Below, in pieces: positions 36,711 to 46,449 of a stretch of 64,000 nt of DNA. The notes beneath the pieces were generated by a model. That model was given only the letters and a program-made list of their open reading frames with translations. It searched no databases and was not told where the DNA came from. The stretch comes from CAVYXF01 sp963772335 (GTDB lineage Bacteria > Pseudomonadota > Alphaproteobacteria > Rhizobiales > Rhodomicrobiaceae), in the NCBI GenBank assembly GCA_963772335.1, contig CAVYXF010000001.1:186001-250000 (forward strand), written 5' to 3'. The position numbers and the translations under genes are program-made. How positions within the stretch are numbered: position 1 is the stretch's first letter; each line of letters begins with the position of its first letter.

Positions 36711-36739
36711 ATATTTTGCATTGCGGAAATGAACGTCAA
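36711..36739 (-). promoter_or_regulatory. Sigma-70-type promoter for gltA
   Basis: On the minus strand, TTGACG (36739-36734), a 17-base spacer, then AAATAT (36716-36711). The predicted start lies about 70 bases before the gltA ATG. This is the strongest match in the gap between gltX and gltA. Confidence 0.5.
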
Positions 36740-36758
36740 GTTTGTTCGCTTATGCAAA

Positions 36759-38243
36759 TCAACCGGTGCGGGCAGGCGAAGGTTTCCCTGACGCGCGTTT
36801 TTTTGATGCGGCCGAATCCTCCCCCTCCGCCTGATCCTCAAGGCGTGCCAAGGCTTCCTCCCTCCCGAGCACGGCCAGCACATCGAAAATCGGGGGCGAG
36901 ACGCTTCGGCCGGTGAGGGCGGCGCGCAAAGGCTGGGCGACATCGCCAAGCTTGATGCCTATTTCTTGGGCATAGTCTCGGGTCGCCGCTTCGAGCGCAG
37001 TGGCGGTCCAGTCGCCAAGTGCGGCGAAACGGGCGGCGAGCGCAGTCAGGTGCCCCCGCGCCGCGGCGCTGAGCAGCTTTGCCGCCTTCTCATCCATGGC
37101 GAGCGGACGTTTGGCGAACAGGAACGCCGCGCTATCGAACAGCTCAACCAGTGTTTTGGCGCGCTCTTTCAGACCGGGGAGCGCAGCTTTCAATTTCGCC
37201 CAGCCCTCTTCTGTGATGCCGGCCGCCAGCTGCTTTTCCTGTGGAAGATGCGGCAGAAGATCACGTAAGTATTCCAACAGATCGGCATCATCCATATGGC
37301 GGATATAGTGGCCGTTGAGGTTCTCCAGCTTGGCGAAATCGAACCGGGCCGGCGATCGGCCAAGCGCCTCGAGCCCAAACCATTCAATCATCTGCTCGGT
37401 GGAAAAGATCTCATCATTGCCATGGCTCCAGCCGAGTCGGACCAGATAGTTGCGCATCGCCGCCGGCAAATAGCCCATCGCCCGATAGGCATCGACGCCG
37501 AGCGCGCCATGGCGCTTGGACATCTTCGCCCCGTCCGGCCCGTGGATCAGCGGCACATGGGCGAATATCGGCACATCCCAGCCCATCGCCATGTAGATCT
37601 GCGCCTGCCGCGCGGCATTGGTGAGATGATCATCGCCCCGGATGACATGGGTGACGCCCATATCGTGGTCGTCCACCACCACCGAGAGATTGTAGGTCGG
37701 GGTGCCGTCCGAGCGCAGGATAATCAGGTCGTCGAGGTCCTTGTTCGGGAACACGACGCGGCCCTGGACCTGGTCGTCGATCACGGTCTCGCCGTTCTCC
37801 GGCGCCTTGAAGCGGATGGCCGGCTTAACCCCCTCCGGTGCCTCCTTCGGGTCGCGGCTGCGCCAGGTGCCGTCATAACGCGGCGCACGGCCCTCCGCAC
37901 GCGCCTTCTCGCGCATCGCCTCCAGCTCCGCCGGCGTCGTGTAGCAGTAATAGGCCTTGCCTTCCGCGAGAAGCTGCCGCGCAACCTCCGCATGACGCGC
38001 CGCGCGGGCAAACTGGAACAGCGGCTCGCCATCGAAGTCCAGCTCCAGCCAGCGCAGCCCGTCGAGGATCGCCTCGATCGCGGCCTGCGTCGAGCGCGCC
38101 CGGTCGGTATCCTCGATACGGAGCAGGAAGCGGCCACCCGTGTTCTTGGCGTAAAGCCAGTTGAACAGCGCCGTGCGCGCGCCGCCAATATGCAGAAAGC
38201 CGGTCGGCGACGGTGCAAAGCGGGTGACGACCTTGCCTGTCAT
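36759..38243 (-). CDS. gltX: Glutamyl-tRNA synthetase
   Basis: 494 residues. The ATG at 38243 gives MTGKVVTRFAPSPTGFLHIG, with the class I HIGH-type motif HIGGART, and KMSKRHG is the KMSKS loop. The discriminating anticodon-binding C-terminal half is present. In Alphaproteobacteria such enzymes often charge both tRNA-Glu and tRNA-Gln. It is divergent from comEC. The C-terminus ends in a charged tail (AEGEDSAASKKRASGK). Confidence 0.96.
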   Translation of the reverse strand: MTGKVVTRFAPSPTGFLHIGGARTALFNWLYAKNTGGRFLLRIEDTDRARSTQAAIEAILDGLRWLELDFDGEPLFQFARAARHAEVARQLLAEGKAYYCYTTPAELEAMREKARAEGRAPRYDGTWRSRDPKEAPEGVKPAIRFKAPENGETVIDDQVQGRVVFPNKDLDDLIILRSDGTPTYNLSVVVDDHDMGVTHVIRGDDHLTNAARQAQIYMAMGWDVPIFAHVPLIHGPDGAKMSKRHGALGVDAYRAMGYLPAAMRNYLVRLGWSHGNDEIFSTEQMIEWFGLEALGRSPARFDFAKLENLNGHYIRHMDDADLLEYLRDLLPHLPQEKQLAAGITEEGWAKLKAALPGLKERAKTLVELFDSAAFLFAKRPLAMDEKAAKLLSAAARGHLTALAARFAALGDWTATALEAATRDYAQEIGIKLGDVAQPLRAALTGRSVSPPIFDVLAVLGREEALARLEDQAEGEDSAASKKRASGKPSPARTG

Positions 38244-38336
38244 GTCGATCGAGTCCTTGGCTGGGGAGAAGCGGGTTTTCGCAGTTGCGAGTGGTTTAGC
38301 ACAACCAGGCGCCGCAGTTAAGCCGGGGAAGGATGT

Positions 38337-40619
38337 ATGCGTGGAGGCGGCGCAATCTCCAGCGGTCAAGGTCGCCGCGCCGGTTTAACGGGAGGCGCGA
38401 TCGGGCAGGGCACGCCGCGCATCCCGGCCGCGCTGATCGCCTGGCTCGAAGCGCGGCTCGACGAGGAGCGCGGCCGCTGGTTCTTATGGCTGCCGGTGAT
38501 CTATGGCACCGGCATTGCCGCCTATCTCGGCGCGCCGCGCGAGCCGCCTTTCCTCGTATGCTTCGCCGCCTTCATCCTCGCGGCGACCTTGCGGCAATTC
38601 CTGCGTCTGACCACGCTGCGGCTGATCGCCAGTACCACCTTTCTCCTGCTTGCGGCCGGTTTCCTCAGCGGCAAACTTCGGGCGATGATCGTCGATGCGC
38701 CGGTTTTGACGCGCTCCTTCGGGGCTGCGACGCTGATCGGCCGGATCGAGGCGGTGGAGCCCTATCAGAAGGCGTTTCGCGTCACTTTGCGGCTGGAAAG
38801 CCTCGAGCAATATAAGGGCGATCTGCCCCGGCGGGTGCGCCTTCGCTATCACACCAAAACGCCGCTTCCGCCGGCCGGCAGCCGCGTCAAACTCCGGGCT
38901 AGTCTGCGGCCCCCGCCCGAGCCGGTCGTACCCGGTGGGTTCGATTTCGCCCGCTATCACTGGTTCGAGGGAATTGGCGCGACCGGCTTCGTGTTCGGCA
39001 AGGTCGAGTTGCTTGCTGGTGATCCGCCACCTTTAGACATTCGCATTGCCAGAGCGATCGCGCAGCTCCGTGAGGCAATCGCGGCGCGCATCGCCGCTGT
39101 GCTCGGCGGCGAGACGGGGGGCCTTGCCCAGGCGCTGATCATGGGCGAGCGCGCCGGGATGAGCGACGAGACGCGGCTTTCGCTGATCAATTCTGGCCTC
39201 GCTCACGTGGTCTCCATCTCCGGCTTCCATATGGCGCTCACCGCCGGCTCGGCCTTCTGGCTGATCCGGGCGCTGCTTGCCGCCTTCCCGGCCCTGGCAC
39301 TCGCCTTCCCGATCAAGGTCTGGGCAGCGATCGCCGCGCTCTTGGTGGCGACCCTCTATCTGACGATCTCCGGCGGGGGCGTGGCCGCAGTGCGTTCCTA
39401 CATCATGATCGCCATCATGTTCCTGGCCATTGTCGTCAACCGGCCGGCGCTCTCGCTGCGCAATCTGGCGATGTCGGCCTTTCTCATCCTGGCGATCACC
39501 CCGGAGAGCCTGCTCGATCCCGGCTTCCAGATGTCGTTTGCGGCAACTGCGGCGCTGATCGCCCTTTATGAGGACCGCCTCGGCCATCTCGGCCCGCCCC
39601 GCTCCTGGCCCTTACCGCTCGCTATGCCGGCCAAAGCCCTGATCGGTGTCGCCTTGACCAGCAGCGCCGCTAGTCTCGCGGTCGATCCAATCGGGGCCTA
39701 TCATTTTCACCGGATCGCGGCTTATGCCATTCTCGGCAACATCCTGGCGATGCCCGCCATTTCGGTCTTGGTCATGCCGATGGCGCTCTTGGCGCTTGTC
39801 GCCATGCCGTTCGGCCTCGAAGGCGGCCCGCTCCTGGTGATGGGTGCAGGGATCGACATCATGCTGGGCGTTGCCAGTTTCGTATCGCGTCTCCCAGGAG
39901 CAGTGATCCTTGTACCGGCCTTCGATCTTGCACCGCTCCTGCTCATGGTGTTCGGGGGGTTATGGCTCCTCCTGTGGCGAGGCGGCTGGCGGATTTGGGG
40001 TCTCGTGCCGATCGCGGCCGGCCTTGCGGCTGCGCCCTTCGCGGCGCGGCCGGACATCTGGGTCGACAGGGACGGGCAGGTGATCGCCGTCCGGCTGAAA
40101 AGCGGCACTGTTTCCGCGCCCAAGAGCCGCAAGGGCGCGTTCAGCCTGAAAACCTGGCTGGAGTTTGATGGCGACGGCCGCAACCCGCGCGAGGTTGCCA
40201 AGGGTGCCGGCTTCCAATGCGATGAGCAGAGCTGCCTAGCGCTGGTGCGCGGCCGGATCGTCGCTCATGTGTTCCACCCTGGTGCGCTCGCCGATGATTG
40301 CCGCCGCGCGAGCGTGTTGATCGCTAGCCTGCCGGTGACCGAACCTTGCGCGGGGCCGGAGTTGGTCATCGATTCCCGCGATCTCTGGGAGAAGGGCGCC
40401 TATGTGGTCCGCTTCGCACCGGGATCGGGCGCGGCTGCGGACGCGATCGTGGCGGAAAATGTGGCTGAGGCGCGCGGTGTCCGCCCCTGGGTGGTCGTGC
40501 GCCATCGCCGCGAGCTCATCCAGCCAGCGCCGGAGGCGCCGCAGGTCGCTGGGGAAAAGCCGGAGAGGGAGATTGATGCGACCGGCGCGATCGACGGACT
40601 CGATACCGCCGCTCAATAG
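38337..40619 (+). CDS. ComEC/Rec2-family DNA-uptake channel protein
   Basis: 760 residues. A DUF4131 N-terminal region with several hydrophobic segments is followed by the competence domain, with GLAQALIMGERAGM, NSGLAHVVSISGFHMALTAG and ISGGGVAAVRSYIM, and about ten membrane segments. The C-terminal third is soluble, but the metallo-beta-lactamase HxHxDH motif that fuller ComEC proteins carry is absent. The family forms the inner-membrane channel for transforming DNA; natural competence is unproven in most Hyphomicrobiales. It ends overlapping the convergent lexA gene by seven bases, a conserved arrangement in the order. Confidence 0.9.
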   Translation: MRGGGAISSGQGRRAGLTGGAIGQGTPRIPAALIAWLEARLDEERGRWFLWLPVIYGTGIAAYLGAPREPPFLVCFAAFILAATLRQFLRLTTLRLIASTTFLLLAAGFLSGKLRAMIVDAPVLTRSFGAATLIGRIEAVEPYQKAFRVTLRLESLEQYKGDLPRRVRLRYHTKTPLPPAGSRVKLRASLRPPPEPVVPGGFDFARYHWFEGIGATGFVFGKVELLAGDPPPLDIRIARAIAQLREAIAARIAAVLGGETGGLAQALIMGERAGMSDETRLSLINSGLAHVVSISGFHMALTAGSAFWLIRALLAAFPALALAFPIKVWAAIAALLVATLYLTISGGGVAAVRSYIMIAIMFLAIVVNRPALSLRNLAMSAFLILAITPESLLDPGFQMSFAATAALIALYEDRLGHLGPPRSWPLPLAMPAKALIGVALTSSAASLAVDPIGAYHFHRIAAYAILGNILAMPAISVLVMPMALLALVAMPFGLEGGPLLVMGAGIDIMLGVASFVSRLPGAVILVPAFDLAPLLLMVFGGLWLLLWRGGWRIWGLVPIAAGLAAAPFAARPDIWVDRDGQVIAVRLKSGTVSAPKSRKGAFSLKTWLEFDGDGRNPREVAKGAGFQCDEQSCLALVRGRIVAHVFHPGALADDCRRASVLIASLPVTEPCAGPELVIDSRDLWEKGAYVVRFAPGSGAAADAIVAENVAEARGVRPWVVVRHRRELIQPAPEAPQVAGEKPEREIDATGAIDGLDTAAQ

Positions 40620-41317
40620 CGTCGGAGGAGGCAGACCAGCTTGCCCTGGATGCGAATCCGGTCCGGACCGAAGATCCGGGTTTCATAGGCCTGGTTCGCG
40701 GCTTCCAGAGCGATTGATTGGCCCTTGCGGCGGAAGCGCTTCAGTGTCGCCTCTTCCTCATCCACCAGCGCCACGACGATATCGCCATTGGCTGCGATGT
40801 CCGCGCGGCGGATCACCACTGTGTCGCCGTCATGGATGCCAGCATCGATCATCGAGTCGCCCTTCACCTCGAGGGCGAAATGCTCCCCCGAGCCAAGGAA
40901 GTCGCTCGGCACATTGATGGTATGGCTGCGGTTCTCGATCGCGGAGCGCGGCACGCCGGCCGCAATCCGGCCCATCATCGGCACGCCGATGGCATAGGCG
41001 GCATCTTCCTCATCGCCGTCATTGAAGCCTTTGCGCCCGCCGCCTTCGATGACAGAGGGAGAGAAGCGGGAGGAAGACGGGCCGCGACGGCCGGACATGG
41101 CCGCTTCCGGCAGCTTGACGATCTCCAGCGCACGGGCCCGGTGTGGCAGGCGGCGGATGAAGCCGCGCTCCTCCAGCGCCGTGATCAGCCGGTGAATGCC
41201 GGATTTGGAGCGCAGCTCCAGCGCTTCCTTCATCTCGTCATAGGAGGGCGGCACGCCCGTCTCCTGCAGCTTATCGTGGATATAAAGGAGGAGCTCTTTC
41301 TGCTTGGGCGTAAGCAT
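40613..41317 (-). CDS. lexA: SOS repressor LexA
   Basis: 234 residues from the ATG at 41317. MLTPKQKELLLYIHDKLQET and SKSGIHRLITALEERGFIRR form the winged helix. The self-cleavage bond is Ala-Gly in GRIAAGVPRS, and the catalytic Ser lies in KGDSMIDAGIHDGD. The catalytic Lys is expected in ATLKRFRRKG. An autoregulatory LexA box lies 65 bases upstream. The start at 41401 would read through that box and was rejected. Confidence 0.96.
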   Translation of the reverse strand: MLTPKQKELLLYIHDKLQETGVPPSYDEMKEALELRSKSGIHRLITALEERGFIRRLPHRARALEIVKLPEAAMSGRRGPSSSRFSPSVIEGGGRKGFNDGDEEDAAYAIGVPMMGRIAAGVPRSAIENRSHTINVPSDFLGSGEHFALEVKGDSMIDAGIHDGDTVVIRRADIAANGDIVVALVDEEEATLKRFRRKGQSIALEAANQAYETRIFGPDRIRIQGKLVCLLRRY

Positions 41318-41381
41318 CTCATTCCCTCTGCTAGCGCCGGGTGGGCTTATCGTTTCGTACAAAGCAAGAACATCTATACTT

Positions 41382-41396
41382 GTTCTAGTTGTGTTC
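41382..41396 (+). promoter_or_regulatory. Alphaproteobacterial LexA box (GTTC-N7-GTTC) upstream of lexA
   Basis: GTTC, TAGTTGT, GTTC: the direct repeat with exactly seven intervening bases that defines the SOS box of Alphaproteobacteria. It lies upstream of lexA, between it and moeA, so lexA is very likely autoregulated. A GAAC at 41368-41371 in the same area pairs with the first GTTC. Confidence 0.8.
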
Positions 41397-41449
41397 CGCA
41401 ACTGATTAAAACGAGGTATCCGAGCCCGTATTTTTCCCCACGCATGAGG

Positions 41450-42647
41450 CTAGAAATCGAGGCGCATGACTTCCACGACGTCACCAGCCTCGGCCGGCGG
41501 CGCATCGGGCGCGCGGATGATCAGGCAGTCGGCGGCGGCGAGCACGCTGACCAGCGAGCTGTCTTGCGAAGAGAGGGGCTGTACGGTGAGGAGGCCGTCC
41601 TCTCCAAGGCCAAGACGGGCACGCATATAGTGCTGGCGCCGGCCGTTGGCTTCGAGCGGCGCGGCGAGACGGGCATATTGCGCGGGAGGGGAGGCCGCCA
41701 TCTCGCCGAGGAGCCTCACCAGCATCGGCCTCAGGAACAGCGCGCTGCATAGCACCGCGGAGACCGGATTACCGGGCACGCCAAGGGCGCGCTGGGCGCC
41801 GCGGCGGCCATACATCAAAGGCTTGCCGGGCCGCATGGCGATGTTCTGGAAATCGATGGTGAAGCCGGCCGCCTCGAGCGCCCCTCGCACGAGATCATGC
41901 TCGCCGACCGAGGCACCGCCGATGGTCAAGAGAATGTCGGCGTCTTTGCCTCCCTCGATCGAGGCCGCAAGACTCTCCATGGTGTCGCGGGCGATGCCGA
42001 GCGCGATCGGCTCGCCGCCCGCATTGGCAATCAGCGGCTTGAGCGCCGCAGGGATCGAGGAAATGATCTGCCCCGGTGCGAGCGATGCTGCCCGGCGGCT
42101 GCAGCTCATCGCCCGAGGCGAGGATTGCCACACGAGGGCGGCGGCGCACAGGGACGCTCGCGTGGTTCATCTGTGCGGCGAGCAGCAGATCGCGCGGCGT
42201 GAGGCGCTTGCCCGCGCGCAGCAGCACCTCGCCCTCGCGGAAATCCCCGCCGGCCGGGCGGATGAAGTCTTCGCTGCTGAGATCGTGAACGAGGACATCC
42301 GACCCGTCAGCGCTTGTGTTCTCCTGGATGACGACCAAATCGGCGCCACCCGGCACCGGCGCGCCGGTGAAGATACGCACGGCTTTCCCGCTTTCGACCG
42401 GCTTCTCGAATGGATGGCCGGCAGCCGCCGCACCGATCAAGGTGAGATGCGCAGGCAAGCTTTGCACGTCGGCGCTGCGCACCGCATAGCCGTCCATGGC
42501 CGAAGCAGGGAAGGGGGGCTGCGTGAGCGTTGCCGCGAGATCAGCGGCGAGCACGCGGCCGGCGCCCTCGCTAACGGGCACGTCCTCAGCGGCGAGCGGC
42601 TCAAGGTCGGCGGTGACGCGCGCCAAAGCTTCGGCAACGGAAATCAT
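41450..42647 (-). CDS. moeA: Molybdopterin molybdotransferase MoeA, frameshifted as sequenced
   Basis: The N-terminal half (MISVAEALARVTADLEPLAA ... SAMDGYAVRSADVQ, ILASGDELQPPGS) reads from 42647. The C-terminal half (LAPGQIISSIPAALKPLIAN, then TIGGASVGEHDLVRGALEAA and RPGKPLMYGR) is in a second frame. The total of 1,198 bases is one more than a multiple of three, and removal of one base near 42083-42087 gives a normal protein of 398 residues. MoeA inserts molybdate into molybdopterin-AMP. In many Hyphomicrobiales it sits between moaC and lexA; here moaC is 3.3 kb away. Given how conserved it is, a base-call error is likely. Confidence 0.88.
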
Positions 42648-42768
42648 GGGCCAAATGCTTAAGCAAGTTGCCCCGCGAAGGCAACAGATCGCGTTGTCTC
42701 GCTTAGATCACTGGCCGTCCCTCACCAGTTGCCGCGGAGACGGGCCTTGGCGCCGATCACCTGGAGAC

Positions 42769-43773
42769 TTACACCAGCTTGCCAACGCGGGCTTCAAGCA
42801 AGGCCCAAGCCTGGTCGCCATAATTCTGCTTCCAGCGGGCATAGAAGGCGGCAAGCGGCTTTTTGAAGCCGCTGGTATCGCAGGTGTTGACGGTCATTCC
42901 CTTGGCTTGCAGTGCCCCGAGCGCATCGGCATTGAGCTTTTCCAGGTCCTGGCGCTGGGCCAGTGCGGCCGCCTCGGCGTGTTTCTCGATGATCGCCTGA
43001 AGGTCAGGCGGGAGTGCTTGCCAAGCCGCGGCATTGGCGACCAGGGTGAAACCCGACCACCAATGATTGGTGAGGCTGAGATAGGTCTGCACCTCATAAA
43101 GCTTCATCAGATAGACCAGGCCGAGCGGGTCGGTCTGCCCGTCGACGGTCTGGCTCTTCAAGACCTCGTAAAGCTGGTTGAGCGTGAACTTCATTGGCTT
43201 GGCGCCGAGCGTCTCGAAGAAATCCACCGTCATGGTCTGGACGGGGGTGCGGATCTTCATACCGGCCAGATCCTCTACAGTCTGGATCGGCTTGGTGCGC
43301 GCGGTGAGCTGATGGAAGCCGTTGTCCAGCCATTTGCGAAAGGTGAAGATGCCTTTGGCGAGCATTTCGTCGTGAAGGTAGTCGCCGAGTTCTCCGTCGA
43401 GCGCGGCGAACACCTCGGCGGATGTCTTGAATGTGAACGGCAGGCCCGGCATTTCCATGGTCGGCACCAGTGGACCGAACACATTGCCGCCGAGATACAT
43501 CTCCAGCTCGCCCTTCTGCAGCATGGCAAGCATGGCGCTGTCGGAGCCGAGCACGCCGGCGCCATTCATCTCGATCACCATTCGCCCGTTGCTTTCCGCG
43601 CTGACATTATTGGCCATCTCCTGCAGCCGCTTGAAGTTCGGGCTCGCGAGCGGCTGGCTCAGCCCGAGGCGGTAGTGGAAGTCGGCCCTGGCGGATCGCG
43701 GGACGCCCACGCAGCTCAGGGCGGCACAGGTCCCGGCGATAAAGCTGCGGCGGGAGAGCGGAGACTGTCGCAT
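42769..43773 (-). CDS. TRAP transporter solute-binding protein (DctP family), orphan
   Basis: 334 residues from the ATG at 43773. The N-terminus has a twin-arginine signal (SRRSFIAGTCAALS) and mature sequence ADFHYRLGLSQPLASPNF. The family Arg motif lies in DLAGMKIRTPV, and QLYEVLKSQTVDGQTDPLGL is the conserved helix/substrate segment. DctP proteins bind organic acids or related solutes in the periplasm for a DctQM permease, but none is nearby. It may serve a distant permease or act as a sensor partner. It belongs to the block that separates moeA from moaC. Confidence 0.88.
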   Translation of the reverse strand: MRQSPLSRRSFIAGTCAALSCVGVPRSARADFHYRLGLSQPLASPNFKRLQEMANNVSAESNGRMVIEMNGAGVLGSDSAMLAMLQKGELEMYLGGNVFGPLVPTMEMPGLPFTFKTSAEVFAALDGELGDYLHDEMLAKGIFTFRKWLDNGFHQLTARTKPIQTVEDLAGMKIRTPVQTMTVDFFETLGAKPMKFTLNQLYEVLKSQTVDGQTDPLGLVYLMKLYEVQTYLSLTNHWWSGFTLVANAAAWQALPPDLQAIIEKHAEAAALAQRQDLEKLNADALGALQAKGMTVNTCDTSGFKKPLAAFYARWKQNYGDQAWALLEARVGKLV

Positions 43774-44253
43774 GGCTTTTCCTTCCAACTCCGAAGCAAA
43801 GTTGCACAAACAGGGATGGCCGGAGTAGCGCGCTATCCCGGAACTTTAAGCTTTGCGAAGATCAGCCGGAGGAAGGCCCAACGTTCACCCTGACGCGAGC
43901 CGTCCGCATCTACCTAAGACTACCACATTATTCGTAGCGCTTGGATGACGGAATGCGATCACTTCCGTGGCAGCAGATGGGCAGCGGAGTGATATGTGCG
44001 CTTATCGGCCAAGCTGTTTGCTGGCTTGGCCGTTTAAAATGGCAAACTCTGGCTGCTGCGGTTCAGGGCCGTCGCGCAAGTTCTGCGCGGGAGGGCACCA
44101 GGCGATTTGCAACCAAAGGCGGTGTTCGCATCGCGTAACAAGTTTCAAGGGATATCGCACAGTAACATTAATATTTGTCACCGATTGTCGGTGTCTCGTC
44201 CACCCTTTTAGATGGTGAGTAGCGGAGGGTTGTCTCAAATCAGGTCGATTGTG
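43774..44253. other. Intergenic region between TRAP gene and acyltransferase
   Basis: About 480 bases. No convincing coding region was found; short open stretches here have no family features. The part just before the acyltransferase is visibly richer in A and T (for example around 44150-44180, AACATTAATATTTGTC), as expected of a promoter region or of imported DNA. Confidence 0.4.
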
Positions 44254-45340
44254 ATGTATAGTGAGAATGGACACCCGACAGATCAAAGCCATGATAAGAG
44301 TCATGGCGACAGCCCCAATCTCGATCTTCTGCGAAGCTGCGCTGTTTTATTCGTCGTATTCTTCCACGTGCTTTACAACTATCAGACTACGCCATGGGGG
44401 CTTTGGAGCATCGGCCGCTGGGGAGTTCCTGATCTTTTTCGTCCATACCAGTCTGGTGCTGATGTTTTCGCTGGAGCGCCACAGCGGGGCCTCGTTCAGC
44501 GACAAATATCGCGACTTTCTGATCCGGCGCTGTTTCCGCATCTATCCTCTCAGTATCGCGACCGTGCTGATTGCTGTCCTCCTGGCAATTCCGGCAGCAC
44601 CTATCGTAGGGGGCCATTTCGCATCCATCCCGATCGATGCAGAAGCCGTGATCAGCAATCTGCTGCTCGTGCAGGACCTGACCGGCAGTCCGTCGGTGAT
44701 ACCGACGCTGTGGAGCCTGCCCTATGAAATGCAGATGTATCTGGTTCTTCCGATTCTGTTTTTTACAGCAAACAGCAAGAACGGCATCCACCGGCTGCTC
44801 GGCTGCCTCGCGCTTGCGGCACTGGTCGGCGCCCTGCTGCCGCAGGCGCAGTGGCATGGCTGGAAAATGCCGACCTTTGTTCCGTGCTTCCTGGCCGGCG
44901 TGATCAGCTACAGGCTCTCCCTCAGCCAAAGGCCGGTGTTGCCGGGCTGGATGTGGCCGCTGTTCATCGCCGCTATCACGCTGCTTTACATGGCGAGGCC
45001 GGGCATCAGAGCCGGATGGGTTTGCTGCCTCTTGCTCGGGCTCGGCATTCCCTTCTTTGCCGAACTCCGCAATGCTCGGCTGCTGCGCATTTGCCACCTG
45101 GTCGCCAAATATTCCTATGGCATCTATCTGATGCATTTCATCTGTCTTTGGATTTCCTTCTGTCTTTTTGCAGCGGAACCGGAGTGGTTTCACCTGACCC
45201 TATTTTTCCTCCTGGTGGCCCTGACCTCGGTTGTGGCCTACCATGCGGTCGAGCGGCCATTCATAAAATTCGGCCGGTGGCTGACGGCGAGGCGGCTTTC
45301 CGCGCCGACCCCCGTTCTGGCTTCAGCACAGCCAAAATGA
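44254..45340 (+). CDS. Acyltransferase-3 family membrane protein, frameshifted as sequenced
   Basis: The N-terminus MYSENGHPTDQSHDKSHGDS and the first membrane helix NLDLLRSCAVLFVVFFHVLY (with the conserved family His) are in one frame. The rest, LIFFVHTSLVLMFSLER onward to the TGA at 45340, is in the next. Dropping one C from the CC at 44428-44429 gives ...GRWGVLIFFVHTS..., a continuous 361-residue protein with about ten membrane segments. Members O-acylate surface polysaccharides or lipids (OafA, NodX and relatives). The gene is solitary, and the substrate cannot be deduced. Confidence 0.85.
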
Positions 45341-45450
45341 CGCAGCGCGGATCGAGCGCCGCGCCGCACTTCGATTGACCTCAGTCAAAGCGCAGAGATT
45401 TCGCTGTCATAACATCGATCGCTGGACCGCCCGCAATCAGGGAGCGACAG

Positions 45451-45903
45451 ATGGATGCCGAGATCAAAAAGAAAATCCTGGGGCTGCTCGACCAGCACCG
45501 GATCATGACGGTTGCGACGCTCCGGCCGGATGGCTGGCCGCAGGCGACGACCGTCGGCTATGTCAATGAAGGTCTCACCCTCTATTTCCTCTGCGGCCTC
45601 GACAGCCAGAAGGCGGCAAATCTGGCCCGCGACGACCGGGTGTCGCTGACGGTCGATCACGATACCGATAATCTGATGGCGATCAGCGGTCTCTCTATGG
45701 CTGGCCATGCCACAGCTGTCACCGATCGGGACGAGGCGGCGAAGATCTTGGGGCTGCTCCCGTCCAAATATCCCGAGCAGGTCTCCTTGCCGGTACCAAT
45801 GCCGGGGCCGGACGATGTGCGTATTTTCCGCGTGACGCCGAAGGTGATTTCCGTGCTGGATTACACCAAGGGGTTCGGTCATACCGACCTCGTCACCTGC
45901 TGA
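45451..45903 (+). CDS. Pyridoxamine 5'-phosphate oxidase-fold (split-barrel) protein
   Basis: 150 residues. The segment MTVATLRPDGWPQATTVGYV is the opening of the flavin-binding split barrel of the PPOX superfamily, and the spacing of later strands (LTLYFLCGLDSQKAANLARD) fits. True PNPOx substrate residues are not evident. It is probably an FMN- or F420-binding oxidoreductase of unknown substrate. It is convergent with moaC, 45 bases away. Confidence 0.82.
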   Translation: MDAEIKKKILGLLDQHRIMTVATLRPDGWPQATTVGYVNEGLTLYFLCGLDSQKAANLARDDRVSLTVDHDTDNLMAISGLSMAGHATAVTDRDEAAKILGLLPSKYPEQVSLPVPMPGPDDVRIFRVTPKVISVLDYTKGFGHTDLVTC

Positions 45904-45948
45904 GCGGGTTGCCCAGCAGCGCCTCGAGGCGGCAACTGCCAAGCCAAA

Positions 45949-46449
45949 TCACCGAGAGCTTGAAGACGAGGCGTCCGCGCGGAAATGCCCGGAGCGGCCG
46001 CCAGTCTTCTCCAGGAGGCGGATGCCGTCGAAGCGCATGGTCTTATCGGCAGCCTTCAGCATGTCGTAGACGGTGAGGCAGGCGACCGATACGGCGGTCA
46101 ACGCCTCCATCTCGACGCCGGTCTGGCCGGTGACCTTCACCTCGGCCTCAACGCGCAGCGAGGCGCTCTCGGGCAGCGGCTCGAAATCAACGGTCACCTT
46201 GGTGATCGGCAGGGGATGGCAGAGCGGGACCAGCTCAGAGGTGCGCTTGGCCGCCATGATGCCGGCGACACGGGCGACAGCCAGCACGTCGCCCTTGGGC
46301 GTCCCGCCTTCCATCAGCAGCGCCAGTGTCTCGGGCTGCATCCGCACGAAGCCTTCCGCGGTTGCTATGCGCGAGGTTGCGGCCTTCTCGGACACATCGA
46401 CCATACGCGCCTCGCCGCGCTCGTTCAGATGTGAGAGCGGCCCACTCAT
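45949..46449 (-). CDS. moaC: Cyclic pyranopterin monophosphate synthase MoaC
   Basis: 166 residues. LVPLCHPLPITKVTVDFE contains the active-site Cys-His-Pro, and GVEMEALTAVSVACLTVYDM with LKAADK is the second signature. It converts the MoaA product to cPMP in molybdenum cofactor synthesis. Its start overlaps the end of trpC by 4 bases (ATGA), so it is read from the trp transcript. The C-terminal tail is Ser-rich and probably disordered. Confidence 0.95.
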   Translation of the reverse strand: MSGPLSHLNERGEARMVDVSEKAATSRIATAEGFVRMQPETLALLMEGGTPKGDVLAVARVAGIMAAKRTSELVPLCHPLPITKVTVDFEPLPESASLRVEAEVKVTGQTGVEMEALTAVSVACLTVYDMLKAADKTMRFDGIRLLEKTGGRSGHFRADASSSSSR

